Part shown: one piece after another, positions 58,538 through 64,000 of the stretch
Position numbering within the stretch: position 1 is the first letter of the stretch
Layout: each line of letters opens with the position of its first letter
Source of the DNA: a virus
Length of the DNA stretch: 64,000 nt
Direction: 5' to 3' (one strand)
IMG/VR virus record: IMGVR_UViG_3300032285_001316
Location: 1 to 64,000 of that record
Notes under the pieces: model-generated
The model's input: only the letters and a program-made list of their open reading frames with translations
Told to the model about the DNA's origin: nothing
Database searches by the model: none
Made by a program: the position numbers and the translations under genes

Positions 58538-58569
58538 TCACCCCTAATTACAAACGAAAAGAGACCGCC

Positions 58570-59547
58570 ATGGGCATTCTAGGAACGGGCATTCAAGAGG
58601 GAATTCTCCTCAAGCCAATCAAATATCAGTGGGCAATGGACCTTTATGACCAGGCGGTAGCAAATACCTGGTTCCCTAATGAAATTCAACTGGGTGAAGA
58701 TATTGCAGACTTCAAAAAGATGTCTGAGGATGAGCAGCATGCCATCACCTTCCTGCTGTCATTCTTTAACCCCTCTGAGCTCATTGTAAACAAGGCCCTA
58801 GCATTTGGCGTGTACCCCTATCTAAACGCGCCAGAAGCCCATTTATACCTTGCTAAGCAGATGTGGGAGGAAGCCAACCACTGCATGAGCTTTGAGTACG
58901 TTCTGGAGACTTTCCCCGTGGATCGTGCCAAGATCTATGACCAGCACGTATCTGTACCCTCTATCAAGGCCAAGGAGGACTTTGAGGTCAAGTTCATTAA
59001 GCGAATGACCGAGCAGACTCTCGACATCACTACTGTAGAGGGCAAGCAGGACTTCGTACGCAACCTGGTGGCCTACTCGGTCATTATGGAAGGCATCTGG
59101 TTCTACAGCGGCTTTATGACCGCTTTGTCGTTCCGTCAGCGTAACCTACTTCGTAACTTTGCCTCGTTGATCGACTGGGTAGTGCGCGACGAAAGCCTCC
59201 ACCTCAAGTTCGGCATTAATCTCATTGTGACCGTACTGGAAGAGAACCCAGAGATTGTTACTGAGGAGTTTGCCGCTGAGATCCGCAAGATGATTCTGGA
59301 TGCTGTAGACATGGAAATCGCGTACAACCAGGACCAGTTCCCCAACGGTATCCTCGGTCTAAACGCTAAGTACGTAGCTCAGTACACGCAGTACCTGGCA
59401 GATCGTCGCCTGGAAGAACTTGGGTTTGCTCCTGAGTACAACGTGGCTAACCCAGCCCAGTGGATGGCCACAGCTAACGATACTCTGCAGCTCGTGAACT
59501 TCTTTGAGTCCACCAACACTTCGTACGAAAGTAACGGAGCAAAGTAG
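58570..59547 (+). CDS. ribonucleotide reductase small subunit, class Ic-type
   Basis: 325 residues. Metal ligands: PSELIVNKA (Glu near residue 71 in place of the usual Asp), EEANH near 100 (ExxH), EGIWFYSGF near 173, DESLHLKFG near 207. The residue at the normal tyrosyl-radical place is Phe (H...SFEYV, four after the first ligand His), and Glu replaces Asp at the first ligand; both are the marks of chlamydial-type class Ic R2 with a Mn/Fe cofactor. The large subunit is not in the window. Weak ribosome site; leader holds a terminator hairpin. Confidence 0.85.
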   Translation: MGILGTGIQEGILLKPIKYQWAMDLYDQAVANTWFPNEIQLGEDIADFKKMSEDEQHAITFLLSFFNPSELIVNKALAFGVYPYLNAPEAHLYLAKQMWEEANHCMSFEYVLETFPVDRAKIYDQHVSVPSIKAKEDFEVKFIKRMTEQTLDITTVEGKQDFVRNLVAYSVIMEGIWFYSGFMTALSFRQRNLLRNFASLIDWVVRDESLHLKFGINLIVTVLEENPEIVTEEFAAEIRKMILDAVDMEIAYNQDQFPNGILGLNAKYVAQYTQYLADRRLEELGFAPEYNVANPAQWMATANDTLQLVNFFESTNTSYESNGAK

Positions 59548-59552
59548 TCTGC

Positions 59553-59717
59553 TACACTAATCACGAAAGCTAACACAGGCTGTTAGCCGTAGGACTCTCC
59601 TTAACGGGAGGTGCCCTAGCTGGGCCTCACGAGTGTGCCCCTCCAAAACAGTTGTATGCCATAACCCCCGCCGTTGACCTCCCTACTATCTGGGAATGCC
59701 GATGACGGGGGTTTTGT
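59553..59717 (+). ncRNA. candidate noncoding RNA 1
   Basis: TACACT at 59553-59558 could start an RNA near 59565. It contains GCTAACA-CAGGC-TGTTAGC (59569-59587), GCCC-TAGCT-GGGC and other stems, and ends in a terminator AACCCCCG (59663-59670) with CGGGGGTT (59706-59713) and TTTG. No reading frame with a ribosome site. Not recognised as a known RNA family. Confidence 0.5.
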
Positions 59718-59719
59718 GC

Positions 59720-59886
59720 TAATATCTCTACTACGAGACTGAGCCTCTGTTGGACAAGTTACTGCAGTAACCCCATCACGCAAATGAGCTTAGCTAGCTC
59801 CCCCAGGTATCAGGGCGGTCATATTTGAGGCGGTACCGCCGCACACCCCCATCACTAAGCGCTCTACAGTTGGTGGGGGTTTTGTG
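59720..59886 (+). ncRNA. candidate noncoding RNA 2
   Basis: TAATAT at 59720-59725 is a -10 candidate. The RNA holds palindromes GTTACTGCAGTAAC (59758-59771) and GGCGGTACCGCC (59829-59840), stem GAGCT-TAGCT-AGCTC, and a terminator pairing ACCCCCATCA with TGGTGGGGGT then TTTGTG. Same architecture as the preceding one. Confidence 0.5.
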
Positions 59887-59891
59887 TTTAC

Positions 59892-59923
59892 AAAAAGCCC
59901 CCCAGTAGTTAGCTGGGGGGCTT
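59892..59923. terminator. bidirectional intrinsic terminator
   Basis: AAGCCCCCCAG (59895-59905) pairs with CTGGGGGGCTT (59913-59923) over 11 bp. An A-run on the left gives a T-run for minus-strand transcripts, and the right has CTTCTTATT. Ends the minus-strand NlpC gene and the plus-strand ncRNAs. Confidence 0.75.
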
Positions 59924-59936
59924 CTTATTGGCTGTC

Positions 59937-60446
59937 TTAAGACAGCCGAATGATCACTGCATAGTGGGATGGGGAACCATCTGTTGATGTCTCAACAGTG
60001 CGTCCTTCAAACCCCCCCTGAACAGCAACACCATTGCCAGCGTAAATGGCCACATGGCCCCAACGCATCATGATGTCTCCTGGCTTGGCATCAGCCGCTG
60101 TTACTCGTGTACCGTATCCCCCGAAGTCCATAGGACCGAGGTCTCCAACGCTAAAGCCGATAGATCGTAGGGATTTCTCAACTAGAGCGGTGCAGTCTTG
60201 ACGTACACCGAGTTGTGATCGTGCAGCGGCAAGTAGCGCCAACCCAGCATCATAAGCTGGGGCTGCGGGTGCGGGAGCAATAACTACTTCAGGTACAACA
60301 GTTTCCTGTGTAACTGGAGCGTTGCTCGCTTCGATGATTTCTTCTCCGTGAGCAGGAGCCGCATTTGCGAGCGTAGCTGCTACTAGAAGAACGGAAGCCA
60401 CCAAACTAGTGGTGGCTACTTTTGTTACTGTGATTAGCTTCTGCAC
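59937..60446 (-). CDS. secreted NlpC/P60 peptidase-like protein
   Basis: 169 residues, GTG start. Signal peptide at 1-30 (TSLVASVLLVAATLANAA). Then a linker rich in Pro and Ala, and an NlpC/P60 domain with RQDCTALVE (Cys85), GDIMMRWGHVAIYAG (His131) and a short C-terminus. Such enzymes cut peptidoglycan peptides outside the cell. It could help release, superinfection control or lysis. AAAGGA lies 11 nt upstream. Confidence 0.75.
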   Translation of the reverse strand: MQKLITVTKVATTSLVASVLLVAATLANAAPAHGEEIIEASNAPVTQETVVPEVVIAPAPAAPAYDAGLALLAAARSQLGVRQDCTALVEKSLRSIGFSVGDLGPMDFGGYGTRVTAADAKPGDIMMRWGHVAIYAGNGVAVQGGFEGRTVETSTDGSPSHYAVIIRLS

Positions 60447-60554
60447 CTGGGTTCACGTCCTTTCAGCCCGTGGGTATTTCCCGTGGCTTGTTCTAGTGAC
60501 TTGCGTGTGAAGTTGTCTGAATAGACTAGCACACGTTTTGGTGCTGTTAACCTG

Positions 60555-60926
60555 CTAGCAACCTCCCACCCCAACAATGGGACATATCCACTGAGGGTTA
60601 ACTGTGCTTGTAGGTGTGGGTGTTGGCGTGGGTACAGGGGTTGCACTTGGGAGGGGGACTTGTGTGGGAGAAGGGGTCGGAGTAGGCGTTGCGACTATAG
60701 CGGGAGCCTGAGGAACTACTGGGGGCGCGGGAGCTACAGGAGCTACCTGTGCTGGTGCTGCGGGAATCAGGGGTTGTCCTACAGGGGCACTGACAACTGT
60801 TATGTTTAGGGATTTTATGAGGCTCTCCATTGAACTCATTCCCAAAGGGTACGCCCAGCTTATTACCCATAGAAAAAAGGGTATAAATAAGACGCTAAGT
60901 AAAAAGTTAAGTAATAACTTAATCAT
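60555..60926 (-). CDS. proline-rich membrane-anchored protein
   Basis: 123 residues from the ATG at 60926. One membrane helix (LLLNFLLSVLFIPFFLWVIS), then a Pro/Thr/Ala-rich stalk (TPTPTPSPTQVPLP and so on) ending WICPIVGVGGC. Probably sits in the membrane with a stalk across the cell wall. Leaderless gene with a strong promoter 7 nt upstream. Function unknown. Confidence 0.6.
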   Translation of the reverse strand: MIKLLLNFLLSVLFIPFFLWVISWAYPLGMSSMESLIKSLNITVVSAPVGQPLIPAAPAQVAPVAPAPPVVPQAPAIVATPTPTPSPTQVPLPSATPVPTPTPTPTSTVNPQWICPIVGVGGC

Positions 60927-60933
60927 GTTGAAC

Positions 60934-60962
60934 ACAGTACCCCTGTGTGTTAGAGTAGTCAA
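60934..60962 (-). promoter_or_regulatory. strong minus-strand promoter, leaderless
   Basis: TTGACT (60962-60957), spacer of 17 nt, TACTGT (60939-60934), then 7 nt to the ATG of the proline-rich gene. Divergent from the tRNA gene beside it. Confidence 0.6.
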
Positions 60963-60978
60963 GCCCCCAGAGGGCAAT

Positions 60979-61055
60979 GCCCCCTTAACTCAGTTGGTCA
61001 GAGTGCGATACTTGTAATATCGAAGTCAGGCGTTCGAACCGCCTAGGGGGCCCCA
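60979..61055 (+). tRNA. tRNA-Thr(UGU)
   Basis: Acceptor GCCCCCT/AGGGGGC, D stem ACTC/GAGT, anticodon stem CGATA/TATCG with loop CTTGTAA (anticodon TGT), T arm AGGCG-TTCGAAC-CGCCT, CCA encoded at the 3' end. It reads ACA codons. The only tRNA found. Confidence 0.92.
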
Positions 61056-61056
61056 T

Positions 61057-61085
61057 TTGTCCACATTAATGCTAGCTGCTATACT
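61057..61085 (+). promoter_or_regulatory. promoter of the HNH gene, leaderless
   Basis: TTGTCC (61057-61062), 17-nt spacer, TATACT (61080-61085), then 6 nt and the ATG. No ribosome site. Confidence 0.6.
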
Positions 61086-61091
61086 TTTTAC

Positions 61092-61550
61092 ATGAAACTT
61101 TGTCATGTATGTAAAGAAGGCCCAGTAGTTAATTCTGGAAAGTGTCGCCCATGCTACAACGCCTACATGCTTACGTACACTACTGCACGATATCACCGTC
61201 GCCGCAAGGAAGCAATTGAAAAGCTGGGCGGAGCGTGTGTTGTTTGCGGTGCTGTTGACGGGCTAGAGTTTGACCACAAAGACTCTAAAGATAAGGCTTT
61301 GGAAATCAGTAAGGTTCTGACTCACTCTTGGGCAAAGATCGACACGGAACTGTCTAAGTGCCAGCTACTATGCAATAGCTGCCACGTAGAAAAGAGTTTC
61401 CGAGAAGGAGACATTGAGTCTGTAGAGCATGGCGGTGGAAAAACAGGTAAACGAAATTGTCGTTGCGAACTTTGCAAGCCACTAAAGAACGCTTACATGC
61501 GAGAACTTAAAAATAAACGACGCACAGCCCTAGAACTACAGAAAGAGTAA
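61092..61550 (+). CDS. HNH endonuclease with zinc ribbons
   Basis: 152 residues. N-terminal ribbon CHVCKEGPVVNSGKCRPC, then CVVCG...LEFDHKD and CQLLCNSCHVEKS, an HNH site with zinc ribbons (DH...H), and a C-terminal CRCELCKPLKNAYM repeat-like ribbon. Possibly homing or restriction-like. Leaderless start next to the tRNA. Confidence 0.75.
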   Translation: MKLCHVCKEGPVVNSGKCRPCYNAYMLTYTTARYHRRRKEAIEKLGGACVVCGAVDGLEFDHKDSKDKALEISKVLTHSWAKIDTELSKCQLLCNSCHVEKSFREGDIESVEHGGGKTGKRNCRCELCKPLKNAYMRELKNKRRTALELQKE

Positions 61551-61552
61551 AA

Positions 61553-61861
61553 ATGATCAAGCACATCACGCAAGATGAATACGCAGAGGCTACAGGCAGC
61601 GGTCTGAAGCTTGTTAAGTTCTGGGCACCATGGTGCACGTCCTGTGTAGCTATTGAGCCTGTCCTTCAGCAGGTACAGGAACAGATCCCCAGCGTAGACG
61701 TTCTTAAGATTAACGTAGAGGATGCCGTGGAGTTCTGCATGGGTCTGGGCGTCTCTGGGCTTCCTGCTTTGCACCTTTACAAGGATGGCGAAGTAGTTTG
61801 GAAAGAAAAGGGCGCTAAGCCTTTCGGCTATTTGGTAGAGAAGATCTCACCGTTCGTCTAA
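61553..61861 (+). CDS. thioredoxin-like protein
   Basis: 102 residues with FWAPWCTSC near 22-30 (active-site CTSC, unlike the usual CGPC), GVSGLPALHLYKDGE with the cis-Pro, matching the thioredoxin fold. It may supply reducing power to the phage ribonucleotide reductase. Starts 2 nt after the HNH stop. Confidence 0.82.
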   Translation: MIKHITQDEYAEATGSGLKLVKFWAPWCTSCVAIEPVLQQVQEQIPSVDVLKINVEDAVEFCMGLGVSGLPALHLYKDGEVVWKEKGAKPFGYLVEKISPFV

Positions 61862-61868
61862 AACGGTT

Positions 61869-61906
61869 TAGGGGGTTGGCGAGTACGTCAGCCCCCTATA
61901 CTTTTT
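61869..61906 (+). terminator. terminator of the thioredoxin gene overlapping the next promoter
   Basis: TAGGGGG (61869-61875) pairs with CCCCCTA (61892-61898), with inner pairs around AGTA, and CTTTTT follows. The TATACT -10 of the next gene (61897-61902) overlaps the 3' side of the stem. Confidence 0.6.
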
Positions 61907-61908
61907 AG

Positions 61909-62382
61909 ATGAGTAGAAACAACGAGTTCGAGACACAGCGTGCGCTACACAAGCGCAACGACACTGTCGTATTCGATCTCGACGGCACTATTGCCGATAC
62001 CATGACTTACGAAAAGCACCACAAGGCTAAAAAGGGCAAGAACGAAGACTTTGCCAAGGAAGCTCTTGATGTAGGTGTCAATGACGACATCCTAAAAAAA
62101 ATGAAAAAGGCCGCTGATCAGGGAAAAAACGTTGTTATCCTGACTGCTCGCTCTGCTCACTACCGCGATGAAACCAAGAAGTGGCTTCATGAGAACGGTG
62201 TTCCTCACGACGCTTTGGTTATGCGTCCTACCGATAACACAGACAAAGACGCCAAAGTAAAGCGCAATTTGCTTGAGGAAAACATCCTTCCAGAGTTCGA
62301 TGTCAAGAAAGCATACGACGATAGGGCAAAAAATCGTCGAATGTTTGAGAAACTTGGTATTAACGCTAAAGGAGTAAAGTAA
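61909..62382 (+). CDS. PseT-like HAD phosphatase
   Basis: 157 residues. VVFDLDGTIADTM (motif I DxDG) near 24, VVILTARSAHYRDETKKWL near 77 and DDRAKNRRMFEKLG near 134, as in the phosphatase domain of T4 Pnkp/PseT. The kinase domain is absent. It may remove 3' phosphates from nucleic acids or nucleotides. Leaderless start. Confidence 0.75.
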   Translation: MSRNNEFETQRALHKRNDTVVFDLDGTIADTMTYEKHHKAKKGKNEDFAKEALDVGVNDDILKKMKKAADQGKNVVILTARSAHYRDETKKWLHENGVPHDALVMRPTDNTDKDAKVKRNLLEENILPEFDVKKAYDDRAKNRRMFEKLGINAKGVK

Positions 62383-62564
62383 TGTGCGCAGGTTGTGGTA
62401 GCAGCGGTCAGTTCACTGACAATAATGGCGCACAGTCTGACACAGGCTCAGTAGCGGAAAACTCTAAGTACACTGGCGCTAGTTCTACTGACGAGAAGTT
62501 TGAGGGACAACACCCTGGCAGCGAGGCTAACCCCCGCATTGGAAATGTAGGTTGGGGTAACTAG
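62382..62564 (+). CDS. unidentified small Gly/Asn-rich protein
   Basis: 60 residues: MCAGCGSSGQFTDNNGAQSD and so on; a CAGC pair at residues 2-5. ATG overlaps the previous stop. AAAGGAG upstream. Low complexity and no family. Confidence 0.5.
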   Translation: MCAGCGSSGQFTDNNGAQSDTGSVAENSKYTGASSTDEKFEGQHPGSEANPRIGNVGWGN

Positions 62565-62887
62565 TGAAGCAGCAGAGAAAGCTTAAAGATCAAACTACTG
62601 GCATGTTTGCTGGTCCTCGCGGATCTATCGGGCAGTACGACACCGAGAACGCAGCAGAAACATCGGGAACCACATACGGTGGTCAGGGCCTAGGTTGGTT
62701 CTGGCAAGGATATCCAGCAGTAATCGGTGGACTTACTGAGTACGACCCTCGGGCTTTACAGCCAGGGTCTAACCTCAATGCAGCTCAGTTTAACTCGGAC
62801 ACACTAGCTAAACGGGCTGGTTACGATGACAACGTTTCTACTGGCGCTAGCGTGGGCGGCACAGCCCCGTACATGGGAGCAATCTAA
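62564..62887 (+). CDS. unidentified Gly-rich protein
   Basis: 107 residues, GTG start, Gly/Asn-rich and disordered (GPRGSIGQYDTENAAETSG). Resembles the 33.9-38.9 kb proteins in style. Coupled to both neighbours. May be a virion protein; unknown. Confidence 0.5.
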   Translation: MKQQRKLKDQTTGMFAGPRGSIGQYDTENAAETSGTTYGGQGLGWFWQGYPAVIGGLTEYDPRALQPGSNLNAAQFNSDTLAKRAGYDDNVSTGASVGGTAPYMGAI

Positions 62888-63135
62888 TGGCATTTGCAGC
62901 ACTTATTCCCGAGTTGCTTGCTGGCGGAGAGGCCGCTGGAGCAGGCGCAGGACTCTTCGGTGGTAGAGTGGCCGCTGGTGGACTTTTCGGATCCACCGAA
63001 GCCGAGGCAGCAGGAAACATTGCCTCTATGGCCCCTAGTGGACGACGTGTAAACGGAAACGTAAGTTCACAGCAGCAGTCAATTGCTTCTCCTGTGTACC
63101 ACCCAGAAACTACGGCTGAGGAAATCCACGGATGA
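62887..63135 (+). CDS. unidentified Ala/Gly-rich protein
   Basis: 82 residues, ATG coupled to the previous stop; Ala/Gly-rich first half (LLAGGEAAGAGAGLFGG). No motif. End overlaps the next ATG by 4 nt. Confidence 0.5.
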   Translation: MAFAALIPELLAGGEAAGAGAGLFGGRVAAGGLFGSTEAEAAGNIASMAPSGRRVNGNVSSQQQSIASPVYHPETTAEEIHG

Positions 63136-63323
63136 TCCCCCGTAAACCACTGCGACCCAACAACAGTCGCAAGTCTTTGAAGCAGCTCTTTAACTCAGCA
63201 GCTGCCCCTGCACCATTTGTGAAGTCTATTGAAGAACCATCTATCGCAACATACGCTGGACCAGGCCGTCAAAACGGCGAGGGCTTTGGGGGCGGCAACC
63301 GAGTAACGAGGCGTCAGCGATGA
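63132..63323 (+). CDS. unidentified small basic protein
   Basis: 63 residues; basic start IPRKPLRPNNSRKSLKQL and a basic end VTRRQR. No family recognised. Overlaps the next gene by 4 nt. Confidence 0.5.
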   Translation: MIPRKPLRPNNSRKSLKQLFNSAAAPAPFVKSIEEPSIATYAGPGRQNGEGFGGGNRVTRRQR

Positions 63324-63691
63324 CCATTCAAGACGTTCTCTATTGGGCTGCTGCCATTATCGCGATTGGCGGTGCGGGTACAGTGGTGTGGAAAATTACT
63401 AAGCCCCTGGTTGTTCAGACCAAGAAACTACTTCACTCTCTCGACAAGTTTACTGAAGACTGGTTTGGCACAGAGGCGGGACCTGGTAGGGACGCTGTTC
63501 CAGGAGTAATGGCTCGACTCAACAACATTGACGGTGAACTCAAGCACAACGGCGGGTCTACAATGAAAGATGCGGTTAAGCGCATTGAGGAACGCCTGAC
63601 TACTATCGACGGTAGACTTGAAGAAGGAAACGCTCGTTTTGACGAGTTTGACAAGCGCCTTACAGAAGTTGAAAAAGGATCACAATCATAA
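63320..63691 (+). CDS. membrane-anchored coiled-coil protein
   Basis: 123 residues. One membrane helix at 5-24 (VLYWAAAIIAIGGAGTVVW), then a long helical/coiled-coil part with DAVKRIEERLTTIDGRLEEG. This pattern is common in phage proteins near the head or packaging genes, sometimes annotated DUF2746-like. Function unknown. ATG of the next gene overlaps its stop. Confidence 0.55.
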   Translation: MTIQDVLYWAAAIIAIGGAGTVVWKITKPLVVQTKKLLHSLDKFTEDWFGTEAGPGRDAVPGVMARLNNIDGELKHNGGSTMKDAVKRIEERLTTIDGRLEEGNARFDEFDKRLTEVEKGSQS

Positions 63692-64000
63692 TGCCTGAAA
63701 CAATGCAGTTTGGTTTGCCTATGGGGGAGTCAAAGGGTGGGCTAACAAACGCGATTAAGAATGCGATTGAAGCCAAAAAGAAAGCGGTGCTGAGTGGCCG
63801 TGCGCGGCTCGATGCGCAGATCAAAGAGCAGAACGCCAAGAGGGAAGCTGGTGGAGCAGAACAGATCGACGCGTCTACTGGGGCATCTTCTCACCCCGAA
63901 GACGCATACTCAGACTGGCTTCAGAAGCGTGACATCAAGAATAACGCACAGTTTGCAAAGCAACAAGAGCAGCAGCACTTGAACCTTCAGGCTGAAAAAA
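63691..64000 (+). CDS. unidentified protein, 3' partial
   Basis: Starts MPETMQFGLPMGESKGGLTN and is open to the window end, at least 103 residues. Basic helical beginning (AIEAKKKAVLSGRARLDAQI), then charged coils. Could be an internal virion or packaging-linked protein; too little is visible to name. Confidence 0.5.
   Translation, partial: MPETMQFGLPMGESKGGLTNAIKNAIEAKKKAVLSGRARLDAQIKEQNAKREAGGAEQIDASTGASSHPEDAYSDWLQKRDIKNNAQFAKQQEQQHLNLQAEK

Noticed and set aside
59553-59717. 6C RNA or another known actinobacterial RNA
   Set aside because: The C-rich loop pattern of 6C RNA was not found, and no other known consensus was seen.
1-64000. Temperate lifestyle (integrase, attachment sites, repressor)
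   Set aside because: No integrase, excisionase pair or duplicated att-like sequence was seen; the HTH proteins resemble host-type regulators rather than a CI-like switch. The rest of the genome could still contain such genes.

Overview
The window reads as about 64 kb of a tailed-phage genome with a contractile tail (myovirus morphology), cut at both ends. The left edge lies inside the tail sheath gene and the right edge inside an unidentified reading frame. No terminase, portal, capsid, integrase or attachment site was recognised, so the head and packaging genes probably lie outside the window. The host is probably an actinobacterium: there are three WhiB-family iron-sulfur regulators, a ClgR-like XRE regulator, a SpoVS-family protein, many small zinc-ribbon proteins of actinophage type, and several apparently leaderless genes whose -10 box sits 6 to 7 nt before the ATG. 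All gene identities come from reading motifs by eye; no database search was run.

Layout. (1) 1-15.4 kb, plus strand: tail module with sheath, tube, a gp26-like or tail-assembly protein, tape measure with an M23 peptidase domain, LysM protein, gpD-like hub, gp25-like and J-like wedge proteins, a gp5-type OB spike and a large receptor-binding/tail protein I candidate. (2) 15.4-33.5 kb, plus: replication, recombination and repair. A winged-helix initiator candidate carries iteron-like 9-bp repeats inside its own gene, followed by small membrane and zinc-ribbon proteins, DnaC-like loader, DnaB-like helicase, DnaG-like primase, a homing HNH protein, SNF2-type helicase, an SSB candidate, family A DNA polymerase, RecA-like recombinase, PD-(D/E)XK nucleases, a WhiB protein and a RuvC-like resolvase. 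(3) 33.5-43 kb, plus: a SpoVS homologue, many unidentified small proteins including a helical family, then a nucleotidyltransferase-like, a HAD-like and a TGT-like TIM-barrel protein, closed by a hairpin terminator at 43.07 kb.

(4) 43.1-53.4 kb, minus: a compact block of about 26 mostly tiny genes, with two WhiB proteins, a HicA-like protein, a ClgR-like regulator, an HNH protein, an Api92-like protein, a DUF3846-like protein, and a MoxR-type AAA+ ATPase paired with a protein combining an HExxH metallopeptidase-like domain and a VWA domain. The distal part is rich in CTAG and CTA codons. (5) 53.8-59.5 kb, plus: small genes behind a recurring CTGGCACA(A/C)T promoter-like motif, a CHAP endolysin with a C-terminal two-helix membrane domain, and a class Ic-type ribonucleotide reductase small subunit. 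(6) 59.55-59.92 kb: two tandem candidate noncoding RNAs and a bidirectional terminator. (7) 59.9-60.9 kb, minus: a secreted NlpC/P60 protein and a proline-rich membrane protein. (8) 61-64 kb, plus: tRNA-Thr(UGU) with encoded CCA, HNH protein, thioredoxin, a PseT-like phosphatase and unidentified small proteins.

How the parts fit: the phage supplies most of a replisome, its own recombination enzymes, nucleotide and redox support, and a block of regulators of host type that could redirect actinobacterial transcription and proteolysis. The best candidates for something undescribed are the MoxR/zincin-VWA pair, the initiator gene containing its own putative origin plus an internal translation start, the TGT-like fusion protein, the tandem ncRNAs, and the phage-wide leaderless promoter motif.
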